Below are positions 61,604 to 64,000 of a DNA stretch of 64,000 nt, one piece after another. The notes beneath the pieces were generated by a model. The model was not told the DNA's origin. It was given only the letters and a program-made list of their open reading frames with translations, and searched no databases. Origin of the DNA: Nitrospira sp. (GTDB lineage: Bacteria; Nitrospirota; Nitrospiria; Nitrospirales; Nitrospiraceae). The stretch's first letter is position 1. Every line of letters starts with the position of its first letter. Made by a program: the position numbers and the translations under genes. The DNA lies in assembly GCA_005116745.1 (NCBI GenBank), contig SWDS01000006.1, positions 5,223 through 69,222 on the forward strand, written 5' to 3'.

Positions 61604-62461
61604 TCAGCGTAGGACAAGTATCGGACAGCTTACGTGATGGACGACGGCGTGGGAGACACTACCCAAGAGGAAGCGGGACAAGCCCTTGCGCCCATGAGAG
61701 GTCACGACCACCAAGTCCATATCCTTGGCCTCCTGTTCGATCACCGCTGCCGGATTGCCTTGAGCGACTTTCGTGCGGACTGTATAACGAGGGTTCAAGA
61801 GCTTGCCGGCGGTCGATTGCACGAGTTCTTCCGCATAATGCTGCACATCCTCCAACCAGGCGCTGATTTCCGGCCCAACATAGGGCTCAATGACCCCGAT
61901 CGGGACGACGGCGTGGACCACACGGAGTTCTACCGGATCAGCGAGCGGATGCTCCGTCAACCATTTCACGATTCGATCCGCATCGTTTCGCTCCTCGATG
62001 GCGATGAGGACCCGTTGCACTTTCCGCGCGGCTCCCCTGACGATCAACGTCGGTCGGGAGCCGTGCAGGAGCACCCGATGGGACACGCTCCCGAGGACCA
62101 TCTCGGACAGCCGGCTTCGCCCACGCACGCCGACGACAATGAGATCGGCCGCGAGATTTTCAGCGCTGTCGAGAATGAGCTGAGCGGGACTGCCGATTTC
62201 GCTCACCTTCCTGATCGATGCCACCTCAGGGGGGATCATGGCGGCGGCGCGCTCCAGTAGCTGGTGCCCCGAATCGACCATCGCCTTGCGGAAATCATCG
62301 TATCCTTGCACGTTGCCCGCTTGGGCCATGAACGGATGCTCTAGAATCCCTAATTCGATGCCGTGGACCAGGGTGACATCAGTGGGATGATAGAGTTGGA
62401 ACGTTTGGGTGACAGCGGCGAATGCCTGATCTGACCAATCAACACCGATGACGACTCTCAT
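61604..62461 (-). CDS. Tandem-domain universal stress protein
   Basis: The 285-residue protein has two Usp domains (about 1-145 and 150-285). Each ends in the nucleotide-binding phrase: GVRGRSRLSEMVLGSVSHRV and VTSHGRKGLSRFLLGSVSHA. The G-2x-G-9x-G(S) spacing implies ATP binding. The ATG at 62461 is chosen over one 21 bp upstream because MRVVIGVDWSDQ is the canonical domain start. It is co-transcribed with the phosphoribosyltransferase gene before it and the cytochrome gene after it. Confidence 0.92.
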   Translation of the reverse strand: MRVVIGVDWSDQAFAAVTQTFQLYHPTDVTLVHGIELGILEHPFMAQAGNVQGYDDFRKAMVDSGHQLLERAAAMIPPEVASIRKVSEIGSPAQLILDSAENLAADLIVVGVRGRSRLSEMVLGSVSHRVLLHGSRPTLIVRGAARKVQRVLIAIEERNDADRIVKWLTEHPLADPVELRVVHAVVPIGVIEPYVGPEISAWLEDVQHYAEELVQSTAGKLLNPRYTVRTKVAQGNPAAVIEQEAKDMDLVVVTSHGRKGLSRFLLGSVSHAVVHHVSCPILVLR

Positions 62462-62536
62462 CTCACAACCTTTCCCACCCACACATCAGAAGAGTGGATG
62501 TGGCGCGGTCCCGAACGGAAGCACGCGCGGTGATTC

Positions 62537-63229
62537 TTATCCCGGCGGTGAGGCTGTTGAAGAGCAAGATCGCTCCTTCCATCCCAACAGCGACTCTTCC
62601 GCCAAGTTCAAATACTCCACCACATCGTGATCGCTGACTTGTGCAAAATCGATATAGTGGTGACCCACAGCCAAGAATGGGTCCGGTGTGGCAAGCACTA
62701 TAAATTCGTCCACCTGCATGCACGCCTCCCGAATGGTCTCCATTGGGCCAACCGGAATAGCCGCAATCAGGCGACGCGGTTTGAGGTGTCTGATGGACTG
62801 GACGGCTGAGAAGAACGTGGAGCCGGTGGCGATCCCATCATCCACGAGAATGACGATGCGGTCGGTGAGCGTGGGAAACTGCCGACCTTGGCGGTAGAGG
62901 TCTTGCCGTCGAGCGATCTCTCGCCGTTGCACCTGAACCAGCTCTTCAATATCCGTCCGAAAGCGACTGTAGGCTGCCATTGCATCAGGATTCAGATAGA
63001 TCGTTCCTGTTTCACTCACTGCGCCCAGTGCATACTCGGGGTTATCCGGCGCGCCCAGCTTACGGGTGATACATACGTCCAGCGGTAGGTGCAGTCCTAG
63101 GCTCAGCTGATAGCCCACTACGACCCCACCACGTGGCAGCGCCACGATCAGAGCTGCCTGATCCTCACGATATCGGATCAGGCGCTCCACGAGTCGACGG
63201 CCAGCCTCTTCGCGATTCCTGAACGTCAC
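62537..63229 (-). CDS. Phosphoribosyltransferase-domain protein
   Basis: The 230-residue protein has the type-I PRT fold: a PRPP-binding loop, VILVDDGIATGSTFFSAVQS, and an N-terminal ALPRGGVVVGYQLSLGL. Proteins of this shape next to Usp and Hsp20 genes are widespread, but their nucleobase substrate is usually unknown. GTG at 63229 with GGAAGGGAAG upstream is the likely start. It belongs to the minus-strand stress operon. Confidence 0.88.
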   Translation of the reverse strand: MTFRNREEAGRRLVERLIRYREDQAALIVALPRGGVVVGYQLSLGLHLPLDVCITRKLGAPDNPEYALGAVSETGTIYLNPDAMAAYSRFRTDIEELVQVQRREIARRQDLYRQGRQFPTLTDRIVILVDDGIATGSTFFSAVQSIRHLKPRRLIAAIPVGPMETIREACMQVDEFIVLATPDPFLAVGHHYIDFAQVSDHDVVEYLNLAEESLLGWKERSCSSTASPPG

Positions 63230-63261
63230 GCTCTTCCCTTCCGGCCACTGGACTCATGGGT

Positions 63262-63414
63262 CTACATCAGGTCGCTTGTCACACTAACGCCGATCAAAAG
63301 CATCACCATGAGAACCAGAATGACCATCAACAACAGATGATGGTGCAGCCCGCCCTCGTTTCGATCCCAATGCATCTCCCAGGGAATTTCGAGGTAGCGA
63401 GGATGGCGAAACAT
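63262..63414 (-). CDS. 50-residue single-pass membrane protein
   Basis: A short minus-strand gene opens at the ATG at 63414, preceded by AAGGAGGACACC, and stops at 63262. The product begins MFRHPRYLEIPWEMHWDR, has a HHH segment and then one hydrophobic helix, LLLMVILVLMVMLLIGVSV. It sits between hsp20 (53-bp gap) and the phosphoribosyltransferase gene (32-bp gap) on the same strand. The excellent ribosome site and tight placement support it as real. Function unknown. Confidence 0.7.
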   Translation of the reverse strand: MFRHPRYLEIPWEMHWDRNEGGLHHHLLLMVILVLMVMLLIGVSVTSDLM

Positions 63415-63467
63415 GGTGTCCTCCTTCTCGTTGAACTGGAGCTACACGCGACCTCTGGCCTGTTTCT

Positions 63468-63941
63468 TCAGGCAATTTTCACCTCAATCGCTTTAGGCTT
63501 GGCCTTCTCTGCCTTTGGTAGATAGACTTTCAGTATGCCGTCCTTGTACTCGGCGTTGACCTTGGAACCATCGGCATCTTCGGGAAGGGTAAAGCTCCGC
63601 ATAAAGCTACCGTAGGCTCTCTCCACGCGGTGATATTTCTTGTCCTTCTCTTCCTTTTCGTACTTTCGTTCGCCCGTGATCATGAGGACATCGTCGTGCA
63701 CATTCAATTTGATGTCTTCTTTCTTCATCTCTGGAATTTCAGCCTTGATCAGGTATTCCTTGTCGTCCTCCGAGATATCCACCAACGGCGACCATTCGGC
63801 AACGGTAATGGCCTCCTGCTTATCGGTACCGCTGGGGGCCAGCGTACGACCGAAGTAGCTTGACAGTCGTTTCTCCATTTCTTCGAGTTCCTTGACCGGA
63901 TTCCATCGTGTTGTCGGTTCCCATCGTGTCAATGCGCTCAT
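63468..63941 (-). CDS. Hsp20/alpha-crystallin small heat-shock protein
   Basis: The 157-residue chaperone starts MSALTRWEPTTRWNPVKELE and contains an alpha-crystallin domain (about 45-140): SPLVDISEDDKEYLIKAEIP, LNVHDDVLMITGERK, and the conserved YGSFMRSFTLPEDADG and YKDGILKVYLPK. The ATG at 63941 has AAGGAGG 8 nt upstream; an earlier frame opening would add 16 residues without support. It binds unfolding proteins in the cytoplasm. It is probably the first gene of the operon with the small membrane protein, PRT, Usp and cytochrome genes. Confidence 0.93.
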   Translation of the reverse strand: MSALTRWEPTTRWNPVKELEEMEKRLSSYFGRTLAPSGTDKQEAITVAEWSPLVDISEDDKEYLIKAEIPEMKKEDIKLNVHDDVLMITGERKYEKEEKDKKYHRVERAYGSFMRSFTLPEDADGSKVNAEYKDGILKVYLPKAEKAKPKAIEVKIA

Positions 63942-64000
63942 GACCATTGCCTCCTTGTGTGATTGATGAGGGGCTGGATGCCTCGCCACTGAACCAGTGC

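Overview
The window looks like a chromosomal segment of a Nitrospira-type bacterium (Nitrospirota). This is inferred from gene content rather than a marker gene. The supporting features are many small c-type cytochromes, a chlorite-dismutase-fold haem enzyme, sigma-54 regulators, a DUF1207 outer-membrane protein, PPK2, and a phosphoketolase/acetate kinase pair. No rRNA, complete tRNA or CRISPR array is visible.

Layout. (1) 1-760 is the edge of a probable integrated element, marked by a tRNA-Lys 3' fragment and decayed coding pieces. (2) 766-6526 holds two sigma-54 regulatory pairs: a kinase with an NtrC-type regulator, then a lone receiver with a PAS-type activator. (3) 7233-12770 carries a 2OG-Fe(II) oxygenase, an SmbP-like/beta-barrel fusion, a ChdC/HemQ-like haem protein with a Rieske oxygenase, a truncated HEAT protein, a CopD-like membrane protein and a frameshifted TonB-receptor remnant. 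(4) 12923-21973 is a minus-strand accessory block: a metzincin-like protease, a secreted ricin-lectin protein, an OmpA-like protein, a small secreted protein and a giant MalT/BTAD-type regulator. (5) 22390-29969 contains an SUMF1-like protein, relics of an RND gene and possibly a cytochrome, and an RND adaptor plus permease. (6) 30154-36986 has a NarL-type kinase, two response regulators, acetate kinase and phosphoketolase. (7) 37154-44736 has DUF1207, FtsH and an Mla/MCE lipid-transport operon that ends with DsrE and OsmC proteins. (8) 44817-49831 is a collapsed FAAL/NRPS locus with a cyclic-peptide-type exporter and a phosphopantetheinyl transferase. (9) 50237-61156 is a plus-strand redox island: c-type cytochromes, a TsdA-like dihaem protein, a split YeeE/YedE transporter, OsmC, DsrE, two cupredoxins, PPK2, a Spy-like protein, YtxH and hemerythrin. 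(10) 61233-63941 is a minus-strand stress operon: Hsp20, an unlisted 50-residue membrane protein, a phosphoribosyltransferase, a tandem universal stress protein and a cytochrome.

How it fits together. The redox island combines likely sulfur import, a thiosulfate-dehydrogenase-like oxidase, sulfur-carrier-type thiol proteins and many periplasmic electron carriers. It is the best candidate for an undescribed functional system here. Xfp plus AckA would make acetate and ATP from sugar phosphates. The NRPS locus appears broken by recombination at a 56-bp repeat, or mis-assembled. Several gaps hold relics of genes (TonB receptor, RND pump, possible cytochrome), which indicates repeated gene gain and loss.
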